NCBI GenBank assembly: GCA_029721515.1
Contig: CM056554.1
Coordinates: 23,289,988-23,353,987 of the forward strand
Length of the DNA stretch: 64,000 bases
Source of the DNA: Synanceia verrucosa
Taxonomy: Eukaryota > Chordata > Actinopteri > Perciformes > Synanceiidae
Direction of reading: 5' to 3'
Shown: positions 22,031-31,398 of the stretch, in pieces
How the letters are laid out: each line of letters starts with the position of its first letter
Position numbering within the stretch: the stretch's first letter is position 1
Made by a program: the position numbers and the translations under genes
Notes under the pieces: model-generated
Database searches by the model: none
Told to the model about the DNA's origin: nothing
What the model saw: the letters and a program-made list of their open reading frames with translations, nothing else

Positions 22031-22152
22031 AGGGGACTTCCGTTTGGAAACATTCAAAATAAAAGTCTGAGCTTCAAAATAAGGTGTCCTCCATGTTTAC
22101 ATTAAAAGATAGTGCTACAAAGAATGACAGTTATAAATATATACATTGTTAT

Positions 22153-23132
22153 TTATACAAATAAAAATAAATGAATGAGTGAACAACCAGAGGCAATTGG
22201 TCTCTTACTTGACTTCTTCAAGGCTGCCTCATATGCAATAATATGCCCTCTCATAATGGCCTTGAATGATTCCCACAAGATGGAGTCTGAAACATCTGAG
22301 GTGTCATTATATTCAAAGTATTCTGTGATTTTTAATGACATGTGCTTCCAGAAATTGTCATCAGTTAACAAAGATGGGCGGAGATGCCAGGAGGGGCACT
22401 GCCTCGGTTTTTTAAAATTGAGGGATACGGAGGCATGGGCATGATCCGAAATCAGAATGTTGTGATATTTAGTGTCTGAAACTTTTGATATGACTTTCGA
22501 AGCCAATAGAAAAAAATCAATGCGGGAGTAAGATTTGTGTTTGTTGGAGAAAAAAGAATATTCTCTCTCTGTCGGGTGTTGGAGCCGCCATATATCGACC
22601 AAATTAGTGGAAGTTATAATATTATTCAGGACCGTGGAAGCGTTAGAGGGGTTACATATTTTGCTAGCTGACCTATCAAGATGGAGGTCAAGTATTACAT
22701 TGTGGTCCCCAGCAACTATTAAATTTGTGTTTGAGAGGTCAGGTAGCTTCTCAAAGGTTTTTCTGAAAAAGCTGCGTCATCAATTTTAGGCCCATAAACG
22801 TTCAGCAGCGTAACATGAATAGAATAAAGATGTTCTGTTACAATGACGTATCAACCGTTCGGGTCACTTATTGTTGATATGTGTTGAAAAGGTATGTTTT
22901 TACAAATGATAATTGCAACGCCTCCGGCTTTACTTGAGAACGTGGTTTGAAATATCTGATCGACCCAGCTGCAATGTAGACGCTTCTGTTCAGATGGTCT
23001 AATATGAGTCTCTTGCAGGAACGACACATCGGCAGCGAGAGAGTTGAGGTGTGCAAAAACCTTAGAGTGCTTAATTGAATGTCCTCAGCCATGAACATTC
23101 CACCTGACCAAATTGATACCCTCATCTTTACC
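22153..23132 (-). pseudogene. L1-like LINE ORF2: endonuclease domain, broken
   Basis: APE-type endonuclease of an L1-clade element, which nicks target DNA. Minus strand: the start near 23125 reads NLVRWNVHG with an early stop, then FLQETHIRP (catalytic Glu), then GGVAIII near 22920. After frameshifts, NVYGP appears at about 22800. The frame 22602-22153 holds VDIWR, SRIDFFL and ISDHAHASV (catalytic Asp-His). RT is absent: the element ends near 22150, so it is cut or rearranged at its 3' side. The matching ORF1 lies upstream at 23655-24540. Confidence 0.75.
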
Positions 23133-23654
23133 TCTAGGAATCATGAAAAAGTGAAAATTAAATTATATGTATTGTATTATATGTATTGTATATGTATAAA
23201 TTGCCCCAACTAAAAAAAAAAACCTCAGGAATAACCACCCCAAACTCCCACTTTCCCAAACAAAGCGGGAGGAAATGTACAAACATACCATCTACTGGGG
23301 TCCTATATTAGTCAACAACTAACCAGTAAAACCGCTAATCAACGTTAGCTAACGTAAAAGCGGCACCCCCTCTGACATCTAATAATAAACAACAAAATGT
23401 TTCTGTAACAAAAATTTAAGGCACCTGTGTTAATGTCAAGATATGTATAAGCAAATTGTTTGCACCAAACGCCCAAAACCAAACACAACTGGCACTTAAT
23501 GTTACTCAGTATTGAGGAACCAGGCACTTTGCAAAATGGTCTGGGGAGAGTTGGGAACACTGGAAAGGAACAACTATATTTTAACAACAGTCCAGTATTG
23601 CAACATTACCCTACAGCTGCAGGTCTGTGCCACAGTGTGATACATCAGCTGGCG

Positions 23655-24540
23655 TGAGTCAGACAGCCCGAGGCAAAGACATCAACCCTGCTCGGCAGCA
23701 CGATAATCGAGCAGGAAGCGATCTGCATCTTCTGAGGTATGGAAGATCATGTCGATGTCGGTGCCTTTGGTGACTCGAGCCGCGCGGGGTCGAGAAGTCC
23801 TGTGCGCATCCCAGCAATGTTGAATTTTTTCTTTACCTCCTCGAATGGCTGGCGCTGCCTCATGATCTCCGCCGGATAATCGGGGTATATGTAGATCTGT
23901 GCCCTGTTGTAGGTCAGCGGCGTTCTCCCGTGCCAGCCGTAGTATTGTCTCCTTCACTCAAAAGCTGTGAATCCTGGCTATCATGATGCGGGGTCGTGCT
24001 GCGGCGTTGGGCGGTTGTCCGAGTCTATGTGCTCTGTCAACCTCTATCGGGGTGGGGAAGTTAACAGGACCTACTAACAGGACCACTGGGTTTTTACCCT
24101 CAGCTCTTTCTGGCAGACCCACCACTTTTATGTTCTGGTGCCTGGAGCGCGCTTCAAGATCGATGACCTTTTACTGGAGCGACTTGTGCCTGGCTTCCAG
24201 CAGCAGCGATTGCTTTAGCTCGGTCAGCCGGGTGTCATGGTCACTGCTAGCCAACTCCACAGCAGATATCCGAGCGTCGTGTTCAGCCAGGGCAGACTGG
24301 GTAGCTTGCAGGGACTCCTCCAACTTGTTAAATCGCTCCTCCATCCTTTTACTCATCTCGCTTATAGCCTCGAGGATGGCAGATGCCTCGGTATTTGACG
24401 TTACCTTTAGCGGAGATGGCCGCGGAGCCTCGTCAGCAGCAGCACCAACGATGCTAGGTTTAGCATTAGCCTCTCGCGAGTTTGAAACGGCAGCTTACTT
24501 GACATTGGGTTGCTGTTCCTGTTTCTTCCTGGTTTCCATA
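23655..24540 (-). pseudogene. L1-like LINE ORF1 (coiled coil, RRM), with stops
   Basis: Minus strand. The start near 24539 reads METRKKQEQQ and soon meets a stop. A heptad-like coiled coil (24356-24174: MSKRMEERFNKLEESLQ...) leads to a stop, then an RRM-like part with RHQNIKVVGLPE (near 24140) and VDRAHRLG (near 24030). A further stop lies near 23958. The C-terminal domain (ETILRLAREN) is followed by a frameshift near 23860. This is the trimeric RNA-binding ORF1p of L1-clade elements, upstream of the ORF2 remnant in the same orientation. It is inactive. Confidence 0.75.
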
Positions 24541-25027
24541 AGTGCACAGACGGAAGGGTAACGTAATGCTTGAACTTCTAGCGGGCACAGGTAGTTTAGA
24601 AATGTTATATTGCTTGAATCTAGAAATATCAGACGGGAGTCCTGAAAAAGTGTGTCTACACCATAATGCGTGCTCTAGCGCCCCCCCTCTTCGTCATATT
24701 TGTTGGAGACTAAACACAGTCCTGCATCCTTCTCCTGTCATGGAGGAATGAACTCTCCTTCTCAGGGGAAAAACTGGGCATGGCCTAAACAAGATGAGAA
24801 AGATGGTGGCGCCCAGTACGGCAGCGACCACACCAGTTCCCGATAGTAATGTGCGTTTTATGTCAAATATGTTGTCTGTATCGTCACTGTATTCCACAAG
24901 AATTACAGGAGCACATTACTTGGACTACGAAACAACAACTCCACAAAAGATCCTTCAGGAGTTAACATAGTCTTGGACCATACAGTAGATGAGAGTGTTA
25001 TATTACAAATGACCAGTAGGTGGAATT
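24541..25027. other. LINE 5' flank and small duplicated segment
   Basis: 24703-24795 (ggagactaaacacagtcctg...aaaactgggcatgg) is nearly repeated at 33421-33490, here with about 23 extra bases in the middle. The remainder has no recognisable feature and may include the L1 5' UTR. Confidence 0.45.
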
Positions 25028-25110
25028 ATCCATCCATCCATCCATCCATTATCTACCGCTTATCCTCTCATAGGTGCCCTGCGATGAGGTGCCGACTTGT
25101 CCAGGGTGTG
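25028..25110. repeat. Two SINE fragments in opposite orientation, left of gypsy
   Basis: 25028-25073 is the minus-strand SINE tail ((CATC)n then attatctaccgcttatcctc). It is directly joined to 25075-25108, a plus-strand body piece (gccctgcgatgaggtg...cttgtccaggg). The plus piece mirrors the SINE piece right of the gypsy element at 29198-29296. Confidence 0.7.
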
Positions 25111-25773
25111 TTGTGTGTGTGCAGTGTTACTCCATTGCCTAGGTCCAGAAGGACAACGACTTTTCTACACTTTGCCAGATCAAGGTACGACATATGAGGA
25201 GGCCATGTCCACCCTTGAGAGACACTTTGTACCGAAAGTTAATGTCGTGGCCTGCAGACACACATTCAGACAACGCACTCAACGAGCGGATGAGACGGCT
25301 TCACAGTATGTGGCAGCTTTGAGAGCGTTAGCTTCAAAATGTGGTTTTGGGCAGATGGAAAATGAGATGAATTCAAATACTTACCTCGCTGCTGTGAGAG
25401 ACAAATTACTGCTTGAGGACTACCTCACTCTGTAGAAAGCTCACGCAATCGCATGCCAGGTGGAGGCAGCAGTTAAAAATGCCACACTGCTTTCTTCAGC
25501 TAAAACGGTCCCGACTGCGCCAGTGCAAGCTGTCGATGCATCCAAGGAGCATCCCAGAGGGCAAAGAGGAGCTCGCTATGCCAAAGTCCCAGCTCCAGAC
25601 CGTGGTAAAAAGAGGAACACAAACCAACAGCAACGTAAGTGCTTCAAATGTGGCTCCAACAAGCACTTGGCTAATGATAAGAACTGTCCAGCTGCTTCAG
25701 TGAACTGCAATAAATGTGGCAAAAAGGGGCATTTCACCAAAATATGTAAATATGCTGTAAGTGAAGTAAGATA
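25110..25773 (+). pseudogene. Ty3/gypsy gag remnant with two zinc knuckles
   Basis: Capsid C-terminal text (LERHFVPK, then RALASKCGFG) is in one frame with a single stop at 25433-25435. The nucleocapsid follows, with knuckles CX2CX4HX6C (about 25641-25690) and CX2CX4HX4C (about 25707-25750). Gag packages element RNA. The N-terminus is missing, cut at the SINE fragment. Zinc-knuckle gag directly upstream of protease and RT agrees with one gypsy element. Confidence 0.7.
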
Positions 25774-25869
25774 AGTTGTAGTCCCTGAGCTAGCTGTACT
25801 GTGGGTGGATAATGTTAAACTTACTGCAGCAAGTTATGAAAAAATCACCTGCAATGTCAACGTTGAAGC

Positions 25870-26421
25870 ACCAGAGGGAAATTCTCATGTCCTGGAGTTG
25901 ATATGGGAGCATCTGTGTCTATCCTGCCAGAGACAATGTACAGACAGTGTTTTGCAGATTGCTCACTGACTGAACCCCAAGTCAAACTAGTCACTTATGC
26001 TAAATGTGAGGTACCTGTTATTGGTTGCCTGCCAGCAACAGCAGCCATAGCAGAGCAAGGCAGCAGGGTCCCAGCCTCCTTCCACATTGTTAAAGTTGGA
26101 TCACCTCTACTGGGCCTGGACTTGATTAAAGCGCTCAATGTGAACATTATTGGAGGCAAGGTGAACTGTAGCAAGGACAATGATCCAAACTCACCTGCTA
26201 ATGACATCCAAAAATCCACAGTGCAGATTGTTGAGTTAGCTCCACCACATCAGCTTGGTTGTGTTAAAGGGTTCATTCATAAAGTACAAGTAAACAACAC
26301 AGTGCAGCCAGTCCGTCAAAAGTTGAGACACCTACCACTGAGCATATGTAAGGAGGTGTCAGCAGAGCTCAACTGCCTACTTCAAGCTGGCATCATAGAA
26401 CGTGTGGATGCATCTGAATAG
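25870..26421 (+). pseudogene. Gypsy protease and RT lead, active-site change
   Basis: The aspartic protease motif reads DMGAS at about 25900, where the family has DTG/DSG: the Thr/Ser is replaced by Met. The frame continues through the protease (ILGLDL-like LLGLDLI near 26108) into the RT N-terminal helix (LLQAGIIERV) and stops at 26419-26421. The changed active site and the stop indicate loss of function. Confidence 0.65.
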
Positions 26422-27222
26422 CTGAGTCCCCTGGTCGTGGTACGGAAACGTGGGGGTGGGCTGCGGCTGTGTGTTGACTTGCGTGAGCCCAACAAGAGTG
26501 TCATCATGGACTGTTATCCTCTCCCTCATATGGAGGACATATTCACAGAACTGGTTGGTGCTACACACTAGAGTCAAATCGACCTGAGTTCTGCTTACCA
26601 CCAACTGCCTTTGCACCCTGACAGCCGAAATCTCACGGCATTCATAACACATGATGGTGTCTTCAGATTTACACGAGTCCCCTTTGGCCTGGCTTCAGCA
26701 CCTTCTGCATTTCAGAAAATGATGCAGACCATCCTGAAGGATTTGCCAGGAGTACAAAACTACTTGGATAACATCATAATATATGGTGACTCAAAAGAAA
26801 TGCATGATCAACATCTACAAACTGTTCTTCAGAAGTTGAGTGACACTGGCCTTCAGATCAACTCCAACAAAAGCTTGTTTGGTCAGACCTGCATTCCATT
26901 CCTCGGACATGTCATTTCAAAGGAGGGTCTGCGCCCGAGCCCAGATCATCTGGCTGCTATTGCTGAAGCTCCTGCTCCAAAAGACATTGCAGCACTACGC
27001 TCTTTTCTCAGTGTGACTTCCTGGTTCAGCAAGTTTCTTCCGAACTATGCAACCCTTGTTGAGCCACTGCGACAGCTGCTCAGAGCAAATGCTCAGGCTG
27101 AGCTACAATGGGATGCAGCAGCAGATGAAAGCTTCGCTAAGCTGAAAACCATGCTTCTTGAGATTCCAGTGCTTGCCATCTATGACCCAAAGCTTCAGAC
27201 CTTCATCACGACAGATGCCTAA
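26422..27222 (+). pseudogene. Gypsy reverse transcriptase with YLDN in place of YLDD
   Basis: RT of a K02A2.6-like gypsy lineage. Motifs: SPLVVVRKRGGGLRLCVDLR near 26427, DCYPLPHMEDIF, a stop near 26570, IDLSSAYHQLPL, FRFTRVPFGLASAPSAFQ. The catalytic box is YLDN at 26761-26772 (second Asp changed to Asn). FLGHVIS follows near 26902, then the connection to RNase H (VLAIYDPKLQTFITTDA with stop at 27220). The Asn and two stops mean it cannot support DNA synthesis as it stands. Confidence 0.8.
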
Positions 27223-27480
27223 GACTATGGGTTAGGAGCTGTCCTTGCAGCTGCATTAAGACAATGCTGAGCACATTGTTGCCTTTGCTTCCTGTACACT
27301 TTCAGCTGCTGAGAGGAAGTACTCCACAATAGAGAAAGAGGCCCTAGCCTGTGTATGGGCTGTGGAACGTTGGCGTACATATGTGTGGGGGCACAGATTC
27401 ACACTCAGAACTGATCATCAAGCTCTTACCACCCTTCTCAACACCAAAGGCATGAACAGAGCTGGCATGAGAATCGCCAG
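27223..27480 (+). pseudogene. Gypsy RNase H, frameshifted
   Basis: After the stop following TTDA, the RNase H core continues in other frames (KYSTIEKEALACVWAVERW near 27320, then a DHQAL segment near 27413). The order and spacing match a gypsy RNase H. Indels break it. Confidence 0.6.
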
Positions 27481-28875
27481 ATGGTCAGTGAGACTGATGT
27501 GCAGTACCGCCCAGGTACACAGAATGTTGTGACAGACTGCTTTTCACGTGTTCCCCTCACCAACTCCAACACTGCTGCGGAGGCTGAACAAGAGTTACTC
27601 GCAGAGATTGCTGAGATTTTTCCTCTCCTGTCAGCACTGCCACATGCAGATTTCAAAGCTGAATGTGAGGACTGCCCTGAACTTACAAAGGTGAGACAGG
27701 TCATTCAGTCAGGATGGCCTAAGACGAAAAAGTCTCTTTCAAGTGATGTGCAGCCATACTTCCTAATGCGACATGAACTTGCTGTCGAGGCGCCACTGGT
27801 CTTCCGTAGAACTCGCCTGGTGGTGCCTAAGTCTCTTCAACAAAGGATAGTACAACTGGCACACAAAGGGCACCAGGGCATGGTCCACACAAAACAACGC
27901 CTCAGAGACCTTTACTGGTGGCCGCACATGGACGACCTTGTTCACACAGTTCTGTCATCCTGCACAATCAGTCAGTCATGTGACAAAACAGCCAAGACTC
28001 CTCCTGCCCCAATGCAGCCTGTTGAATTTCCAGGGGGCCCTTTTCGGCATGTGGCTGTGGACATTGTTGGCCCATTTGAACGTGGGACTTATGACTGCAG
28101 ATTTTCCATTACTCTCATTGACTATTTCAGCAAATGGCCGGAAGTTGCCTTTGCTTCATCTGCAACTACAGACACAATCATAACATTCCTTTCTTCCATC
28201 TTTGCATGGGAGGGAAATCCCTGTGCCATCACAACTGATAATGGACCACAGTTTAGGTCCTCTGCCTTTGCTGAGTTTCTCAAAGACAGGGGCATCAAAT
28301 GCGTAGAGTGCTTTAACAGGGTGCTCAAGGACTGTATTCAAGCAGCTCAAGCAGCCCAACGTCCATGGAAACCAGTAGTCACTGAATTGCTACAGGGCTA
28401 CAGAGCAGCAGCTCATACGACAACTGGTCAATCCCCTTTCCAGCTTCTGAGAGGACGACCAATGCGGACAAAACTAAATGTTCTGTCAAACCCTGAAAAC
28501 ACAGAAAAATATGGTTACATTGCAGCCAGAGTTGCCCTACAGAAGGAAAAGAGCAAACGCTACACGGACATGAAACGAGGTCCAAAACCTCCCAAGGTCA
28601 CAGTCGGTGATAACGTCCGGGTATGCAAGCCTTTTCATGTTGGAAAAGAAGAGAGGCATTACACGGATCCCATGTCTGTGGAGCAACAGACAGGATTGAG
28701 CACCTTTATCCTGAGCGATGGGAAGAGGTGGAATACAGCACGCCTTTCTCTCTGCCCAAAGAGCACAGGGGAGGGACGGAGAACTGGTACAGTGCAGACC
28801 ACCAGTCTAACTGAGACCATAACAAGACAAACTGCTCAAAGAGAGAGACAGAAACCAGCCTGGACAAAAGAATAG
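27481..28875 (+). CDS. Gypsy integrase and C-terminal region, 464-codon frame
   Basis: Longest open frame in the window, starting inside the RNase H/integrase linker and therefore a fragment of a polyprotein rather than a gene with its own start. The zinc-binding region has HKGHQGMVHTKQRL and YWWPHM; the expected second Cys pair reads CTISQSC. The core has VDIVGPFE (first Asp) and TTDNGPQF (second Asp at 28237-28239). The Glu at 28306-28308 lies only 22 residues on instead of the usual 35: an in-frame loss of about 13 codons. The C-terminus has a VGDNVRVCKP segment of the SH3-like part. It is open but most likely catalytically dead. Confidence 0.75.
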   Translation: MVSETDVQYRPGTQNVVTDCFSRVPLTNSNTAAEAEQELLAEIAEIFPLLSALPHADFKAECEDCPELTKVRQVIQSGWPKTKKSLSSDVQPYFLMRHELAVEAPLVFRRTRLVVPKSLQQRIVQLAHKGHQGMVHTKQRLRDLYWWPHMDDLVHTVLSSCTISQSCDKTAKTPPAPMQPVEFPGGPFRHVAVDIVGPFERGTYDCRFSITLIDYFSKWPEVAFASSATTDTIITFLSSIFAWEGNPCAITTDNGPQFRSSAFAEFLKDRGIKCVECFNRVLKDCIQAAQAAQRPWKPVVTELLQGYRAAAHTTTGQSPFQLLRGRPMRTKLNVLSNPENTEKYGYIAARVALQKEKSKRYTDMKRGPKPPKVTVGDNVRVCKPFHVGKEERHYTDPMSVEQQTGLSTFILSDGKRWNTARLSLCPKSTGEGRRTGTVQTTSLTETITRQTAQRERQKPAWTKE

Positions 28876-29197
28876 CTCCAAGCTTAAAGCAAAACAAATG
28901 TGAAGTTGATTACGTGACAGTAAAGTGACTTTAAGTTGCTACATTTTGAATTGATATAGGTCAACTTTTCAGTTAATCTTATGAAGTAAGTTTATGTTAA
29001 ATGCCTGAAGAGTTTGGTTAACTTAATGTTACAGCATTTGTTTGGTTGGGAATACCAGCTGTATGATACAGTCATTTTTCTAAGTGTGGTTTATAGAAAG
29101 ATATGATTTCACCTTACCCGATAAGTGTTTACTACTGCTGTTAAAAGTTGTTCATATGGAGAAGTAGTATTCTATGAGTAACAGGGGAGACACAAGT
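28876..29197 (+). other. Possible 3' end/LTR piece of gypsy element
   Basis: AT-rich non-coding sequence between the integrase stop and a SINE fragment. It is in the position of a polypurine tract and 3' LTR, but no repeated copy upstream exists in the window to prove an LTR. Confidence 0.3.
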
Positions 29198-29296
29198 CGC
29201 CACCTCATCGCAGGGCACATAGAGACAGACAACCAACCACTCACACTCACATTCACACCTATGGGCAATTTAAATTAGCCAATTAACCTAATTCCC
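29198..29296 (-). mobile_element. SINE fragment, minus strand
   Basis: Body piece of the GATG-tail SINE (cacctcatcgcagggcac through ccaattaacctaattccc) without head or tail. It mirrors the plus-strand piece at 25075-25108 across the gypsy element. Confidence 0.7.
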
Positions 29297-29299
29297 AGT

Positions 29300-30003
29300 A
29301 TCTTCTAGAAACTTTCCAGTTGCCTGCACCGTGTCACTCTTTGCCTTAAGAAAGTATACAAACATTGCATTTGAATAATCATCAGTGAATGACTGTACAT
29401 ATTTGTATCCATCAATAGAGTCATTTGGTACAGGACCTGCCAGGTCTGTGTGTACCATCTATAAGGGAGCCTCTGCTCTTGTATCAGGGTCTCTACATCA
29501 GGTTCGAACAAACTTTCCCTGAATACATACCTCACACTGTTGATCAGGCTTAATAGTCTTCCCCTTAGGCTGCATACCAACAACTGCATTTTGCAATCTT
29601 AGTACATCCTCGTAGTTACAGTGGCCTAGTTTTTCTTGCCACGTCTGTATGTCGTGACAAGCATTACACTTATCACTATCCTCAATCTCAGCGTGCAAAT
29701 ACAACTTGCCATATACCTGAATGTTAAACCTGGTACCATCTTTATGTATGAACATGTCTTGTCCTTGTTTAAACATGACTGCTGCTCCAGACATGGTGAC
29801 TGACTTCACTGAAAGAAATGTCTTGGGAGTAAGCCGGTATAAACAATGCGCCTCTCAGTTTTGATCTGCATCCTTATCCCGTACTGTCCACCAGGAACAC
29901 CTCTGCATTCCCCTTACGTTGAGCCACACCTCTGCATACGGTGCCGTCTGCCAACTCCACACAGTGCATCTCCAGCTTAAAGGTGTCATCAAAACTTTTA
30001 AAC
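29300..30003 (-). pseudogene. Ty1/copia pol: protease end and integrase, broken
   Basis: Minus strand. From 30003 a protease C-terminal segment (CVELADGTVCRGVAQRKG near 29955) contains a stop. The GAG-pre-integrase zinc region is 29640-29520: WQEKLGHCNYEDV with CEVCIQGKF, where the first His of the usual W-H pair is Gln. The integrase core start reads MVHTDLAGPV near 29460 (first Asp) then FTDDYSNAMFVYFLKAKS. It ends at 29300 next to the SINE piece; RT is absent. Copia elements are much rarer than gypsy in fish. Confidence 0.7.
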
Positions 30004-30836
30004 TTGCCTATAGTTCATGCTTGTGCTATTTTATAATCCAGCTATATACATTTATATTTTTACTAGTTATGGTTTGATTTAATCATATCATTTATAAAGT
30101 TACAGTGTGTTTAAATTATATACATTTCTACTAAATTGTGGTGAGGTTTACCATTTTATTCTGATAAATATTTTAAAATGCTTTATTATGCATATTGAAT
30201 AGTGTAAAAGTAGTTTCATGGTCTCTCAGATAAAGAACAGAGAATCATAGAGAACAGGAATGTGTGGGTGTAAACAAGGTTCTTATCTCCTTATTTGGCC
30301 GGAGATATCCCCAGTGGGCACACAATAACACTCTGCAGGTCCAGTGTGCCGCCTCAAGATGCCTTTGCACCAAATATCAACCAATGAGGAGAAGAACTGA
30401 TGTCATCCGAAGACAACACCTTGTTAGAAAGTGAAACTGTCAAGTATGAGTCCAACTATGTGAGGACTGAGAGTGACTTCGTTCAAGGTTCTGGACCGTG
30501 CAGGCCTCAGAAACCAGATCTGTTCTTGTCACATTCTTTGATTCACTATAATCATTAAAATAGAGGTTTCAACTTAGAAATTCCTCGACTTGCTCGTCTT
30601 CTCTCCTCTCAACTACGACCACACAGGAAAATGGATGAAAGGTAAAGTTAGTCATATTTAGAGTCATACTACTTGTTGCCAGTCTGGTACTATTCTAGAG
30701 AGTGGGAAATTACGTATAAGAGTACCTCTTCAAGACAGGAAAACCTTCAATAGAGTGTGGGAAATAACAGTACCTCTTAGAGATGTGAAGGCCTACTTTA
30801 GAGTGTAGGAAATTAAACTAAAAGTACTTCTTAGAG
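30004..30836. mobile_element. Unclassified insertion splitting copia, LTR-like
   Basis: About 830 bases separate the copia gag from its protease and have no coding frame. The left half is AT-rich. 30230-30640 reads like LTR or leader sequence (attaaaatagagg near 30555, then tcgtcttctctcctctcaac). No terminal repeats or target duplication could be fixed, so this may instead be a rearrangement. Confidence 0.3.
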
Positions 30837-30850
30837 ACAGGCAAACCATC
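30697..30850. repeat. Tandem repeat, about three ~50-bp units
   Basis: Units each begin agagtg(t)gggaaat(t/a)a, continue agtacctctt...agaca(g)gaaaacc, and repeat at about 30697, 30748 and 30801. The third runs to the gag boundary. Confidence 0.65.
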
Positions 30851-31225
30851 CGTTTTTTCAAAGTTACCGCCTCGCTGCTCGTCTTCTGAAGCGATGTCAG
30901 CATGGTGTACAGGTTGATGCGGGGCTTCCCCTTCCTGACATAATGTTCCCTCAATGTTTTCAGTGCTTTCCTTGCATTCTCAGATGTATCTCTCATAATT
31001 AAGGAGAGGCTCTTGTCATCCAAAAGTTGAATCAACTCGGCGTATGCGCCAGCGTTCTTCTTTGTCTGCTGCTACCTCACCTTGGCCTTTGGGTTCTCTC
31101 AGAACCAAATTTTTTAATCTAAATAAATGCAAATGTCCCAGCACTTTAGTCTCCCACAGCTCATACTTTGTTTCATCTCCATCGAAAACAAGTCGAGGCA
31201 ACCTGCTTGTTCCTCGTGACTCCAT
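30793..31225 (-). pseudogene. Ty1/copia gag N-terminus, frameshifted
   Basis: ATG at 31225 starts MESRGTSRLPRLVFDGDETKYELWETK, the usual opening of copia gag (UBN2-type). A frameshift near 31020 moves into LIQLLDDKSLSLIMRDTSENARKALKTLREHYV. The frame is cut near 30837 at the unclassified insertion. The zinc knuckle expected downstream is missing. Same strand as the copia pol remnant at 29300-30003, so one element was split. Confidence 0.7.
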
Positions 31226-31390
31226 GATGCTCTGTTAGCTGTTAGCACGCTGTCCGTCGTGACTTTCTACCGGTGATTAAACATCTCATCCCGAGTTGCT
31301 CCTGGGCCCTAACCTGTTGAGCTTTGCAGCTTCACCAGCGCTGAACTCAGGGAATAACCAGACTAAGACAATCATATTCTTCAGCCCTTT
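31226..31390 (-). other. Copia leader region
   Basis: Non-coding sequence just upstream of the copia gag start on the minus strand; it would hold the leader/primer-binding site. I could not identify a convincing primer-binding site or LTR border. Confidence 0.3.
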
Positions 31391-31398
31391 TCAGCATA

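Noticed and set aside
25028..25060. Short tandem CATC repeats as a CRISPR-like or satellite array
   Set aside because: Simple tail of a SINE; no spacers and no repeat/spacer periodicity anywhere in the window.
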